From Klebsormidium nitens (lineage: Eukaryota > Streptophyta > Klebsormidiophyceae > Klebsormidiales > Klebsormidiaceae): DNA of 47,542 bases. The translations under genes and the position numbers were made by a program. Below are positions 35,901 through 47,149 of this stretch, piece by piece. The DNA lies in NCBI GenBank assembly GCA_000708835.1, contig DF237597.1, positions 1 to 47,542 of the forward strand. The letters are read 5' to 3'. The notes under the pieces are model-generated. The model was not told the origin of the DNA. It made no database searches and worked only from the letters and a program-made list of their open reading frames with translations. Position 1 is the stretch's first letter. Every line of letters begins with the position of its first letter.

Positions 35901-37663
35901 AGGATGAGTTCGGAGCAATAGGTAGGCGGTGCTTTAGCGCGGCATGAGGATTGCTGAAAGCTCACAGTGGTGCTAGGGGTTGATCCTTTGCGCCAAGGCC
36001 TTCGTCCCGTCCTCCTCCCAACCAGGCGACGTCGCTTCCTTACCTTTCTCCACAGGCCCGGAATGCGAACCCTTTGCAGAAGTTGTCGGCTGGATTCGCG
36101 AGCAATTGGCAGGTGAGGCTTCATCAGTCAAACAATGTCGTTTGGATAAGGTGCTTTCCGAAAACACTGCCTCAGGAACGGGGTAATCAACTAGCAGTCA
36201 AAGATTCGGGCTGTCTGAAGGGTTTCGCTTGCGTTGTTTTTAGGAGCAAAAAGGCTGGAATCCGCCTCATTCGAATAGACACCGACGATTGAGCTCTCAA
36301 GCAATCTTTCTTGTTGAGGAGTGCTTTTGCTCTTCAAAAACGACATCGTATCAAGTTCTTTGCAACCAGTCAATGTCCTGACGCTGCTATGTTCAAAGTA
36401 AAGCCTGCGGATCATTCTTCGTCGTCGATGCAGATTATCGACGGCGATACGGGCACCCTCGAGAACCTCGTGACGGCAGTGTTTGGGTTTGTCAAGCTGC
36501 GGGCGAACGCGGATACCGAGTGAGTTGAACTTTTGAGGATGAAGCACTCAAATTTTATGGAGCGCTTAAGTTTCGACTGACGATCTTGACGATCAAGAGC
36601 TCACTGAGGTTCAGCAGACGTTGGTCGAGTCAGCTTTCTCATCGACTGTCCTTTAAGTCTGTTTGATGCGGCAGGAACATAGGAAATCCGCATCGGGCAC
36701 TTATGTCCCCTGCACGGGAGCTAGAACACCTTCTTCAAGCAGAAGAGTTGGTTTCTTACAACGTCGCGAAGCGAGTGTTCTCGGTTTGCCAGTGTCCTTG
36801 CCGGCTTTCAGGGGGGATGGATAGGAGTGAGCACCGGCAGACAGTGACCCATTAGTCAACCCGCACTCCAGATATAGAGGGAGTGATATTGCGACGATGT
36901 AAAGCTAGTCAACATACGCGTCTGATCGAGGTTCTGCGATGACACTTCTGCATACGATAAGGTAACGATAAGGTGGCTATAAGGAGGAGAGAACCCAGCG
37001 TGTTGCGCTTTCGTGGAGTTGTCCACAGAGTCTGGTGTCATTGAAAGTCGCTGTTGCCTTATGAGAACGGTATAAGAGTCCCGGTCAAAGATTACGCCTA
37101 ACATCGATGACAAGACTCCTGGTGAAGAAATCCAGGGGCGTGAATCTGCTCGATGAAGCCACAACACTTCGGACAAATTTTCCAACTTTCGCACTAACTA
37201 ATCGTGTGCCCTTTCAGAACCACGTCACCCGTGAGGACGAACGTCTTCATCAGAAAAGCGGCCGTGGAGGTTGGGCCGGTCAAGATTCCGTTGAACCTCA
37301 ACGGGCGGGGCTTTGTTGAGCAACTGTAAGAGCCAGTCTGTCTGCCTCCATCTGTTTTGACGTTGCTTACGGTCTGTCTAAGAAAGGCTTCCTCATCTCT
37401 GTCTGACCGCCCGTTCTCCATAAGCAAGACGCACCCTGTCCTTGTCGAAAGCCTGGTTCGTCATAATCTGTTGACACTAAGCAGCTCATGTGCTCAATCG
37501 TCTGCGCATATGCGTTCTACGGTTATGGAAATAACAAACTGGAATTCGTCGTATGTTTCAATGCGCTGAGTGACTTTGTCGCTTCTGCAGGTATTTGGAT
37601 GACAAGCTGCGCATCAGCCGCGGCAGCAAAGGGAGCACTTTCATCCACGTACGGGACGACTAG
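29943..37663 (+). CDS. Plastid-lipid-associated protein (fibrillin) with two PAP domains, PAP12/FBN10-like (10 exons, 431 aa)
   Basis: Exons: 29943-30293, 30794-30961, 31401-31484, 32151-32342, 32942-33025, 35551-35643, 36056-36112, 36434-36519, 37218-37325, 37591-37663; 432 codons including stop, all phases agree. The N-terminal ~60 residues are rich in S, H, P and basic residues, low in acidic ones, fitting a chloroplast transit peptide. PAP domain 1 runs about 90-290: LEGRWQLVYTTRPG, then FVGVDAFTVFQEIVLRNTDD and FKVPYPVPFKLLDDEAKGWL, ending LSPEGNLRISKGNKGTTFVL. Domain 2 runs from AIEELKPLNPNIAPAKSEAL through SGKWRLVWTSQ and GPVKIPLNLNGRGFVEQLYL to LRISRGSKGSTFIHVRDD at the stop. Family role: structural or lipid-binding protein of plastoglobules and thylakoids. 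The two-domain form resembles Arabidopsis PAP12. Introns 3 and 5 contain exon-edge copies. Intron 5 is long (2.5 kb) and holds nothing I can name. Confidence 0.93.
32065..32090 (+). repeat. Copy of the fibrillin exon 4 acceptor edge in intron 3
   Basis: GGTAGTTGCTTCGATCGCCA (from 32065) repeats the true exon 4 start GGCGGTTGCTTCGATCGCCA (from 32150), 85 bp upstream. The acceptor has changed from CAGGCG to AAGGTA, so it keeps only a weak AG. Confidence 0.75.
35480..35504 (+). repeat. Copy of the fibrillin exon 6 acceptor edge in intron 5
   Basis: TTGCGGGCAATCGAAGGGTC (from 35480) repeats TTGCAGGCAATCGAGGAGTT at the true exon 6 start (from 35545), 65 bp upstream. The copy has lost the AG (GCGG instead of GCAG), so it cannot be used as an acceptor. 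Confidence 0.72.
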
Positions 37664-38815
37664 TTTTGACACGTGTTGCAGATTACCTGCGCGCGTTGGT
37701 TGTGACGGGTGCGTTCTTGTATATACAAACAAACGTCTTGCGTGCAATGATGGACCAATAATTTGAATCGAACATGGATTTGTCTGACTCCTCAGCGCTT
37801 CTTTTTAAATAGAACTCGTAAGCAGCCGAGACCGGTATGTGTCGGTATCCTGGAGCCTGCACGCTCTTCATAAGGTTTCTGGCCCGGAGTACACAGCGCA
37901 CTGCGCACTATATAGGGTGTTCAAAGCTACCGTCGGATGGAATGATGTGCTTCGACCACGCGGCGCGTCGACATGCATAAAAGCCCCATTGTGCATCATT
38001 GTGGTGTATAAGACGTCTCTAACATTTGGGAGTCTGGACCATTTGACCGCGCGAACTTAATTGGACCCTTCTGCATATGGCATGCCTGGCAGACTGAGGC
38101 CAAGTGAGTCGGACTGCCTGGCTACAGCTCGCTGCAAACATGTGAGACACGCATCCATCAACGCAGTAATGACTTCGAGCGGCCAGGCCGCTCACTCGGA
38201 TCTTGATGGCTGGCCCGGCCTCGGTGCGACATAGGAGAAGCAGGCCCATCAATAAAAATTCAATCAACAACGTCCGTTCGATCAGTGTGCATCATGCAGC
38301 AAGCCCTAGCGCGGTTGCACGTACTTATTCAAGCACAGATTGTGACATGTATATGTACGTCCACTTCTCACATCATTCTTTGAAACCAACGAGGCTGCGT
38401 TATCGCTTCATGAGTCTGCATGTGTCCAGCATCATCGGCAGCCGTTCTTTGTATCATGAACACCGCGGCCCTTCTAAAATGTCGAGCTTTTGAGTGTTGG
38501 ACAAAACGCGAAGTTTAATAAAGAACAAAAGCGGGTCAAGTTCAACCTATCAGTATTGTTTAATAGCTGGTCCGCTGTATATATGACATGTCTCGTCCGC
38601 TCTAGCAATCAAACAAGCAAGCCGACACCCACCCATATCATTTATTCTACCGTACTTGTATCTTATCGGCTTATTATCCAGTTTTGGTTTCTTTACCCGG
38701 TTTCTTTCCCGATCAGCGGGGAAGCTGGAATAATATGCGCGTCGAACCTAAGCTCCCCTTTCCCGACCCCGGAACCTTCCACACCTAGTTTTACAGACTC
38801 GTCTGTCCCGATTGC
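37664..38815. other. Intergenic region between convergent fibrillin and AFSYxGG genes
   Basis: This contains the expected 3' untranslated regions of the two flanking genes. There are AT-rich patches and AATAAA-like words (for example near 38517), but no supported coding sequence, RNA gene or element. Confidence 0.5.
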
Positions 38816-41800
38816 CTAGCCGAAGCACCCACAGGACGCCTTCTTTTTTCGCGCGCCACCGACAGTTTCTTTCACCGCCGCGGCTTTGGTGCGAACCCTG
38901 GCCAACGTCACCTGCAGAGAAATGGCAGGCGCTTTAACCGGGTGGTTCCGCCTACGTCACCATTTCGTTCACTCAGCGGCGAGTGTTCCACGGCAATTGT
39001 GTAATTCCTGTCGATGAGCAGTTGCGGGCTCGAAAGCGACAGTTGACGCTATTGATCGCCACTCACTTTTGGCTGACAAGTCCCGCCACTGAACTGAGCC
39101 ATCCGGCGATTACGCGTGTTCGAACATACCCGTTTAACAAAAGGAGTGTTCGGATGCAATCGCGAGCGGTTCGTGCTTTGACTGCATTGCAAAGGTGTCC
39201 AGAAGGGCGCTGAGACGGTAACGGGTGTAAAGCGTCCGATTGGCGGTTGACGCATGAACACGTTTTGATGGATATTTGGCTGCAACTCAGAGCCAAAACG
39301 GTAGGCTCGCAGCAGTGATCGTTATTTGGAGAAGCTTTAGGACAGGCGAGTAAGACGATAGTCTTGAAACAGCCAGGACGTGGCAGATCATCAGGGCAGG
39401 TGTGGCAGAACTTCAAATGCAACACGGAATGACAAGGACTAGGATAACTCTGCAACCAACTGTTGGCCTCTACATAAGCGGATGTTAGGATGCTGCAAGC
39501 CTACCTCGGAGTGATCGTTGCACAAAGAAGAGACAACTGCACGGTACGAAGGAATCGAGGAGGCAGCGCTTACCTCCACGTCCTTGAGCGACTCCGTGCC
39601 CGGTTCAACAACCCCAGGACCTTGCTTCTCCATACCAAACTGCACCAAGAGTGGAACGGAAGAGTTGATAACGACGACGGGATCTAAAGCTGTCCCGTTG
39701 ACAAAACCGATTGAAAAGATGGTCAGAAATGTAGCATTCGTCGGGCATGCCGGAAGACCTCTCGTTTCTTGGCCCGAAAAAGTCATTTGCATCTCCCTTT
39801 GATTTCCATTTATCCTCCCTTAATCTCCTTTTGACTTTCGTCGTACGCATCTCCTCTGAAAGGCGCACTCAGAATGCTAAAAGCGGTGCTGATTGAAAGA
39901 CTGGGTAAAGAACCGATCATTGCGTGTTTCAGTGGCTTGACGATTAATCTACTTTGTATTCTTAATTACAGCCAAGCGACAGGAAAAATTCGCTTCGCAT
40001 CTCCTTCGGGGCCGATTGTCGACGTATCTTGTCTGTTATTGCATCCACGCGCGTAAAAGTAGCAATCGAATCTAGGCAACGGTGGAATCCGACGAGACCT
40101 TTCTGCAGTACGCAAGTTGAAAACAAGACAGGATATTTCAACCGAGAGTCGATTCGAATCCTACCTCCGTGCCTGCTTCTACGGAAGCGGCGGGAGCCTT
40201 CGCCTGGATATTTTTGTCTTCCTCCTCGTGCTGTCCGTTCATGAGGGGAGCGGTTTTGCCTGGCAAGGGGACAGGCGAGTCTGAATTGCATATGAGTAAC
40301 TCTATACTGTAATAAGAGGAGTTTGTTTTCTGATACACAAACGCCGGGCATCTCAACTACGGTCCGTAACCCGAATATCACGCGCTTCGCACCTGCACCC
40401 AACCTAAGCATCAGACTAACCCCACCCGTTCCCCCGGTGCTTACCGTTAAACAGTCGGCCCTTGAAACATACAAGTCCAGAGTTGCGGCGTCAGAGACCT
40501 TTTTGAGTGTCCTTATGTGCAGGCGGGTGTAGAGTATCGGGTCAAAAAAAAAAGGCCAGAGTTTCAATGCAGTTCAAGGGAGCGTTCGGAGAGACAGCTT
40601 GGAAAGAGCGTACACTTCGAAAGAAACTGGGAAAAATCAAAATTCAAGGTTTAGGGATATCTTGGAAAGTCATTTAAAAACGTCGCAAAGAAAGATGGGA
40701 AATGGTTGAGGCACCTTCGAAAGAAGTAGTCGAAGCGACTCAGGAATGTGGAACCACGAGACCCCAAGGGCACATCGCTTTTCTTCCAAGAGGGACACGT
40801 TGAAGAGGGTATAGTTTAGGTACATGCAACACAATATAGACCTTTGCTTGCCGCCTGCTTCGCGTATCAGATAGCCGGTGAGAGGCCTTTCCGAGCTCCC
40901 GAAGAGTAAAGAAACACGTGATCCACGTACCCGAGTCTCCAGACATACACGAAAAGATCCAACGGGCGAAAAGGTAAAGAAGGGCTAAGGTTAAGTAAAT
41001 GTTTTAAAGGTAAGAAAGTGATGCGAACAGGTGTAAGCAAATTACGGAATGTATCTATGTTTGAAGTTCGCCACTTCGTCCTAAAGTGCCCAACGTTACC
41101 ACCATAATGTGCTCACCTGTCGTGCTGGGCACTTCGTCTATGGGAGGCAATAACCCCACGTAAGAGAACGCGTGCTCATACTTGGCCGGGGGGTCGCTGG
41201 CTGCCTCCTTCTTCAGGTACTGACCCCCCTGGTACGAAAACGCGTGCTCGTACTTGGCTGCGGGGGGGCTGCTCGGGGTGCCTTTCTTCAGGAACTGCCC
41301 CCCCTGGTACGAAAACGCGTGCTCGTATTTGGCGGCAGGGGGAGAACTAGCCGCTTCCTTCTTCAGATATTGACCCCCCTGGTAAGAAAACGCGTGTTCG
41401 TACTTCGCCGCGGGGGGGCTGCTCGCTGCCTTGTCCTTGAGGTATTGCCCCCCCTGATACGAAAACGCGTGCTCGTACTTCGCCGCGGGGGGGCTGCTCG
41501 CTGCCTTCTCCTTTAGGTATTGACCCCCTTGGTACGAAAAGGCGTGCTCGTACTTTGCCGCGGGGGGGCTGCTCGCTGCCTTGTCCTTGAGGTATTGCCC
41601 CCCCTGGTACGAAAAGGCGTGCTCATACTTGCTCGGAGTGGGAGTGTTGGCCTCCGCTACAGTAACTCCCGCCGCTGCCGCTTGGCCGCGAAACGACCCC
41701 CCCACGTATGAGAAGGCGTCGGCGTATGGCTTCGCTTCCGGCTTCTTGGCGGGAAAAGACTGCCGTCCAACATACGAGAACGCATGTTCGTAGCGAGAAC

Positions 41801-44800
41801 CCACTCCCCCGTCCGTCGCTGACGTCACGGAGGCCTCCGGCGCGACCTTTGCTGACTTCAGGTACTGCCCCCCCACGTACGAAAAGGCTTCGTCGTATTT
41901 CCGGGTTGCGCTCGGCCGGGGGTCCGCTTTGTGCAGGAACTGGCCCCCCTGGTACGAGAAAGCGTGCTCGTATTTGTTAGCAGGGGGGGGGCTGGGCTCG
42001 GCTTTTTTCTGGAACTGACCCCCCTGGTACGAGAACGCGTGCTCGTATCTGCTTGAGGGGGAAGGGCTGGACTCCACTTTCTTCAGGAACTGACCCCCCT
42101 GGTACGAGAATGCGTGCTCGTACTTACTTGTGGGGAAAGGGCTGAGCTTGGCTTTCTGCAGGAACTGGCCCCCCTGATACGAAAACGCGTGTTCGTATTT
42201 GCTGGCAGGGGGTGGGCTGGACTCGGTTTTCTGCAGGAACTGGCCCCCCTGATACGAAAACGCGTGCTCGTATTTGCTGGCAGGGGGTGGGCTGGACTCC
42301 GCTTTCTTCAGAAACTGACCCCCCTGGTACGAAAAAGCGTGCTCGTACTTGCTGGCAGGGGGAGGGCTAGACTGCGCTTTCGTCAGGAATTGGCCCCCCT
42401 GGTACGAGAACGCGTGCTCGTTCTTTTTTGGGGGGTCCGCCGCTACGCTTCCGGTCGCCTCCGGCCTCAGCCCCTGAACCCCCTGGTACGAAAACGCGTC
42501 CTTATATCTTTCCCCTGGATCCGCTCCCCCCTCCGAGGTTGCCTTCAAATGCTGCCCCCCAACGTACGAAAACGCGTCCGCATACTTGCTGGGGGGGACA
42601 GCCTCGCTCTTCTTCGGTTGCAAGTACCCCCCCCCGACGTAAGAAAAGGCGTGCTCGTACTTGCTCGCTGCGGCGGGGGGGCTCGTCTTGGGCGGAAGAT
42701 ACCCCCCTCCGACGTACGAAAACGCGTCCGCGTACTTGGCCGCGGGAGGGGCGTCGCTCGTCTTTGCTGGCAAGTACCCCCCTCCGACGTACGAGAAGTC
42801 GTGCTCGTACTTGGGGGGGGCAGGAATCTCCGTTAGGTGCTGCCCCCCAACGTAGGAAAAGGCGTCCTTGTAGCGGTCGGCTTCGCTGGGGGATGCCTGT
42901 TGAGCACAGGGAGGGAAATTGCAGAAGGATTGCAAAACGGAGAAGGTCGCTGCAAGTAGCCGTCACTTAAAGCAGAGTGTGAAGCGGCTGAGAACGAGCA
43001 TCCCGAACATACGATCTGAGACTGAAAGGTGGAAGCAAATAAGAACAGAATTAAACAGACCGTTGGGCTACGGTATAAGAGAAGGGGAGAAAAAAGATAC
43101 ATTCCCAGAAATAAAACACGTACAGAGCTTATGAAGGTAATTGAGACGTGGAACTCTCGGTGAAAGTAAAAAGAATATCTTTGCAATCCCAAAAAGTCGA
43201 CCCTGAAGCCTGCCAGCGCCTGACTTTACTTACGACCATTGGGGGCGGATGCTGTTAAGTCAAAAAGAGCAAAAGATGCGGCAGAGAAGGATAAGAAAAG
43301 CCGCTCTCGCTTCCTGTGGTGCAACGAAAGAACTAAGGTAAATGAAACGTCCGTCATTTTGAAGTACTGCATTTCGACTTCCCTACAGCAGATGTTGGAA
43401 AACTTCGAGGCAAGAAGGGGACGGAACGGGAAGACTGCTCAAGTAACGACAAGGGACGGTTGCTGCTGTATCCAAGTGCGCGGCAAGCCAAAGCTTGGAG
43501 TGAACATGCCAGGGTACTCTCCTCGTTTGACAACCTTCACCAGGAATCTTGATTATGTGTGATTACTGGTGGCTTCTCTGTGATCGAAATACATCTGTAT
43601 GCAGTTTTCCAAGCGAGCATGACAGAATGCGGTTCCTTTGAGCATGGAAATGGTTGCAAAAGAACGTTTTCCAGAAAACGATTTCATGAGCAGCGACACA
43701 CTTCAATAGCACTGCATGAAAAACTCTCAAGATGGCTTCGCAGGTGACCAGGCCCGGTGGCCGTGCATCCGCTCGCATATTCCAGTCTCTTTGAATGGTC
43801 TACAACATTTTCCAGCGACTGTTCTTAGAGATCCGTACCTCAAGACACGAGCTGCAACGTGGCTGGTGGACGGAAGCATCGCACTTTGAGTTGACAAATA
43901 AAGAAGGAAGGTAAAAGATCAACAATCGAAAGGACTTAGGTTCTATGAGAATGCTGATTCACCTCAGGGCTCCCGCCGCCAGTGCTGGGTGCGAGACCGT
44001 CCACCGACGACATGCTGTGGGAAAAGCACAGGCAATGAGAAAGTGGCCTCCACAACCTTTGTCAGATTGTTCGTTCTCCCTCAGACCCCACAACCAAGGG
44101 TCCCTTTCTTAACCACTCCTTTGGCAATCGAACCTTCAAACCCCAACTTTAAGGGGTTTCTTTCATTTAGTTGCACTCTCTGGCATTTGTCTGGTGAGGA
44201 AAGGCAGGCAATAAGGAACGAGGATTTGAGATCGGGGCTTATGAGGGTCAACAACAGGGTAGTTGCGACTCACACAACGAGGAAAATAATGCTCAAAGAA
44301 GGTAACCAAAACGACAAGCTTCGGATGGTCATGCGGTCTGCCTCTGCGACCTTCCCCTGACCTGTATGTGGTGCTTATCAAGTGCGAAGCGCTCAGATAC
44401 TCAAGTAGACAAATATTCGACAATCTGCTCTGAGCCAAATCTTTTATTAACAGCTGACAACTTTTGGAATAATGTTCAAAGGGTTCAAGGAAGATAGATT
44501 CAGTTCAATGAAGACAGGATCTTGTCTGTATGCAGGTCAAAACCTCAAGTGTATGTGGACGCTGTTGGCTTCTTTTAACCTGCTTCATATCACCTGATTC
44601 AGAACATTCCAAAAGGTTGCTTCTTGCAATGCAATGCAGCTGCAATTAAAGGTGTCAAAACTTGAGAGGAGTCCTCCTTACCTGCTTACACTTGCAATGT
44701 CCATTACTGACTTTGGGCTTGGAGGGGCGTCAATCGGCGTCAAGCCCTGCATTGATTGCGTGAAGTCAGGCGCCCTTCTTGCAGCATATACAGGCTATAG

Positions 44801-45354
44801 GAGGAGGCTTTGAATAGAGACCATTGGGTGATTCCAGACACAGAAAATCGATAGAGCGTTGGAGGTTGCGAATAGATCTTCACACTGGATGAATCTTGAG
44901 AGAGAGTAACCAGGAATGCACCATCAACCCGTAGGGCTGTCTCTGCGTCGATTGCAGGTTGTATCAAGAATGCTGCCACTTATCTGGAAATATTTCTGAA
45001 AGGGTATGAACGTTTTCCGGCACATAGAGAAAGTTTGTCTGCGCTCAGAAGCAAAGAGCAAAGGCAGAGCATCTCTTTTAGCGAGCCTTTCACATGGGAG
45101 TGCGCTTTGCCCTCTTCCCACCCCCTCAGGAACTTTCTTTATATACAAATACAGGATGCATCTGGCTACCTTCTAGAAGATTCAGAAGGTCAGAACGAAA
45201 TGCTTTCTTTTTGATCAAGCAATGCCAGGGTCTACAATATCCGTAACAGCGGGGTGCTAAATTTCACCTTTGAGTCGCCTTGTGCTGCGGTGGGGGCTAT
45301 GGCAGTCGGGCCTCCCTTGACCTTTCTGCTCAGTATCTTCTTGAATGACTTCAT
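38816..45354 (-). CDS. Unrecognised AFSYxGG-repeat protein with basic N-terminus and polybasic-Cys C-terminus (8 exons, 752 aa)
   Basis: Exons, minus strand: 45354-45268, 44746-44682, 44014-43963, 43251-43234 (18 nt), 42896-41117, 40259-40165, 39639-39574, 38911-38816; phases agree at all seven joins, 753 codons including stop. The protein begins MKSFKKILSRKVKGG, a short basic amphipathic start, then a Ser/Pro/Gly/Ala-rich region of about 50 residues. The large exon 5 codes for 23 repeats of about 25 residues, typically KYEHAFSYQGGQYLKK followed by an Ala/Ser/Pro spacer. The tail is charged and Ala-rich (HEEEDKNIQAKAP) and ends VKETVGGARKKKASCGCFG. No transmembrane helix or signal peptide is visible. 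The basic start and KKK-x-x-C-x-C end suggest, by analogy with palmitoylated proteins, attachment to the inner face of a membrane; that is inference. I do not recognise the family. The first three joins rest on short exons and are least secure. Confidence 0.78.
41150..42875 (-). repeat. 23 tandem ~75-bp coding repeats (AFSYxGG units)
   Basis: The repeat exon holds 23 direct units, most 75 bp (25 codons). Order from the N-terminus: six early units with FSYVGG or a variant (RYKDAFSYVGG, KYADAFSYVGG, FSYQGV in unit 6), then seven FSYQGGQF units, then three divergent longer units (14-16, FSYVGG or FSYVGR), then six near-identical FSYQGGQY/F units and a final FSYVGL unit. Units 17-20 differ at only two or three residues, pointing to recent expansion. 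Spacers are Pro/Ser/Ala-rich and give C-runs on the coding strand. The open frame survives all 23 copies, which argues that it is translated. Confidence 0.93.
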
Positions 45355-46780
45355 CTCTTCAGCTTGGCTTTGCTTCAATTCCGGTTCTCAAGACAGTTTG
45401 CAGCTCAAACCCTCCGTGAGACTCCAGACCTTCCAGCTGGTCAGTTATCTGCTCACAAGACTTGACACTCTGCTGAACTCAGACTGCAGCAGCTAACTAT
45501 AGAACAAGAATCTTCTTGCGCCTCCAAACCCTTGCGTTGCCTTCTGCAAGGAGATGGTTCTCATCCTTCGACCATGCGATCAGCCTTCACAGAGGAGGTC
45601 CTTTGCTGTTGATCCGAGTAGCCAACTGGTTAATCCTGTTTCTCCTGGCTCCTCAATCCCACGTACTAGGTCCAAACGATAGCAGGTCGACTTTGCGCTG
45701 CGCCGCTGATGCAATAAAGTCTGTAACAAGACACCAGCCGCCGACTCTGAGTCTGAGGCTCGAACCTTCTGAGCAGATGGGTCCTTTTTGCACCGTAGAA
45801 CAAAACAAACGGCGCTTTCCACAAGCTGATCTACGGTATCTTGGATCAGCAGCCTTGGGCTTCAGCTGTTTCAACATTTGGTGGTACCACGAACTTGAAC
45901 TTGAAGTTGGGATTTGAAGGGGGCCATTTTGGAAGGCACTGGGCAGCTAAAAATCTCAAAAAGGCCGGTCGGCCAATCACCACGTGCACCACGGGGCAAA
46001 AAGCTAGTATCATATCCGAGTCGGCGTCAGGGCCAGTTCTCGCGCGCGGGGACATGAGCGCACTGCGCAGCAGACCAAAGTTGCCATTGGCATCATCATG
46101 GCGTCAGCGGGAAAATTTTGCACTTCGCAGACTCGTGCGAGCAGTGCAGCAAAACGGACTCACAAACAACGGTACTTACTGTACGGTACTTGGCCGAACT
46201 TTTCCCGAACCGTATGACTGTCGACGCTTGTGAAAGGGCGGTCACTTGTACGACTTCGCAATTCCGAGTCGGGGCTCCCGAAAAAGCACTGCAAAGTTCG
46301 GTCTCGTATATATGGTCGGTCGGCGTGAAATACTACGTGTTGGAAATCAAAATAAATTCGGCCGAACCTGCCACGTCATCTGCTTTTGCGGCTAGCCCCA
46401 TGATGCTGGCACGCGAGTCGCGACCATCGACGGCACGCGCGTGTGACCGTACCGTGACGCTCCTCAGTTGTCCGGACGGCCAAATCAATCAGCGCTACTA
46501 GCGATCAAAAGCAGCACTGAGCCGGCGGCGGGCCAACCAACTGAAGAATGGCATAAAAGGAACGGCCCAGATATTCCTCGGGGAGGATCGACGGCGATCG
46601 GAGCTTTGCGCCAATTAGCGTCACTTTTTACGACAATCCAGACGCAGTCACCGTAGAGGATTTTCCATTACCGACCCCCTCGGCGGGCGGACCAAGCCTG
46701 ACCGTACTTATCAGACGCCTGGCAGCACCCGACCGGGCCCTAGTAGGCTGACTCATTACCTAATTTCATATATTACGTAC

Positions 46781-46896
46781 ATTGCGGTGGACTCGACTGC
46801 CCATACGTGGCGCACTCTGAGCGGATACGTGGTGCACTTGGCTCTGAGCAAACTCGTGCTGCACTGTGAGGGAATACGTGGTCCACTCTCAGCGCG
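46781..46896. repeat. Promoter tandem array of ~22-25-bp units with ACGTGG cores
   Basis: Units start at about 46803, 46825, 46850 (degenerate) and 46874, each close to ATACGTGGYSCACTCTGAGC; a more diverged unit may begin at 46781. The ACGTGG core matches the plant G-box/ABRE type of bZIP site. The array ends about 95 bp upstream of the TATA box at 46990 and could regulate the gene at 47150. Confidence 0.6.
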
Positions 46897-46989
46897 CAAT
46901 ACACGTCCAGCCTGTGAACTGCCGGCGACATATTGCCTCCGAAGTCAGTTCCCTATTCACAAAGTCAGGCTTCGGGATTGACTCGCGGG

Positions 46990-46998
46990 TATATAAGG
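46990..46998 (+). promoter_or_regulatory. TATA box of the gene at 47150
   Basis: TATATAAGG lies 152 bp upstream of the proposed start codon, a usual plant distance allowing a ~120-nt leader. It is the clearest TATA box in the window, and the tandem ACGTGG array lies just upstream. Confidence 0.6.
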
Positions 46999-47149
46999 CC
47001 AATGCGACTTCCAAATTTCTCATTCCGAGTCGGTCATAAGCTGAAAGTAAGTCCGACCGGCCCCGCGACGCCTGCGCCGGCCATTTGTAAGTACTCAGTG
47101 TACATGCCCGGCCATCAAGCAACCGGCATGACAGGCCGGGATTAAAATC

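Larger units (their letters stand above)
45355..47149. other. Divergent intergenic region upstream of genes 6 and 7
   Basis: This interval lies between the start codons of the AFSYxGG gene (minus) and the partial gene at 47150 (plus), so it should carry both promoters. The right part holds a tandem array (46781-46896) and a TATA box (46990). The left part has several open frames of up to 133 codons without splice or family support, which I do not call genes. Confidence 0.5.

Noticed and set aside
42114-42836. 240-codon plus-strand Leu/Arg-rich frame and similar plus frames over 41172-42970
   Set aside because: They repeat every 75 bp because they are shadows of the AFSYxGG repeats.
45516-46233. 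Plus-strand frames of 127-133 codons
   Set aside because: No start context, splice partner or recognisable motif; located in the upstream region of the two divergent genes.
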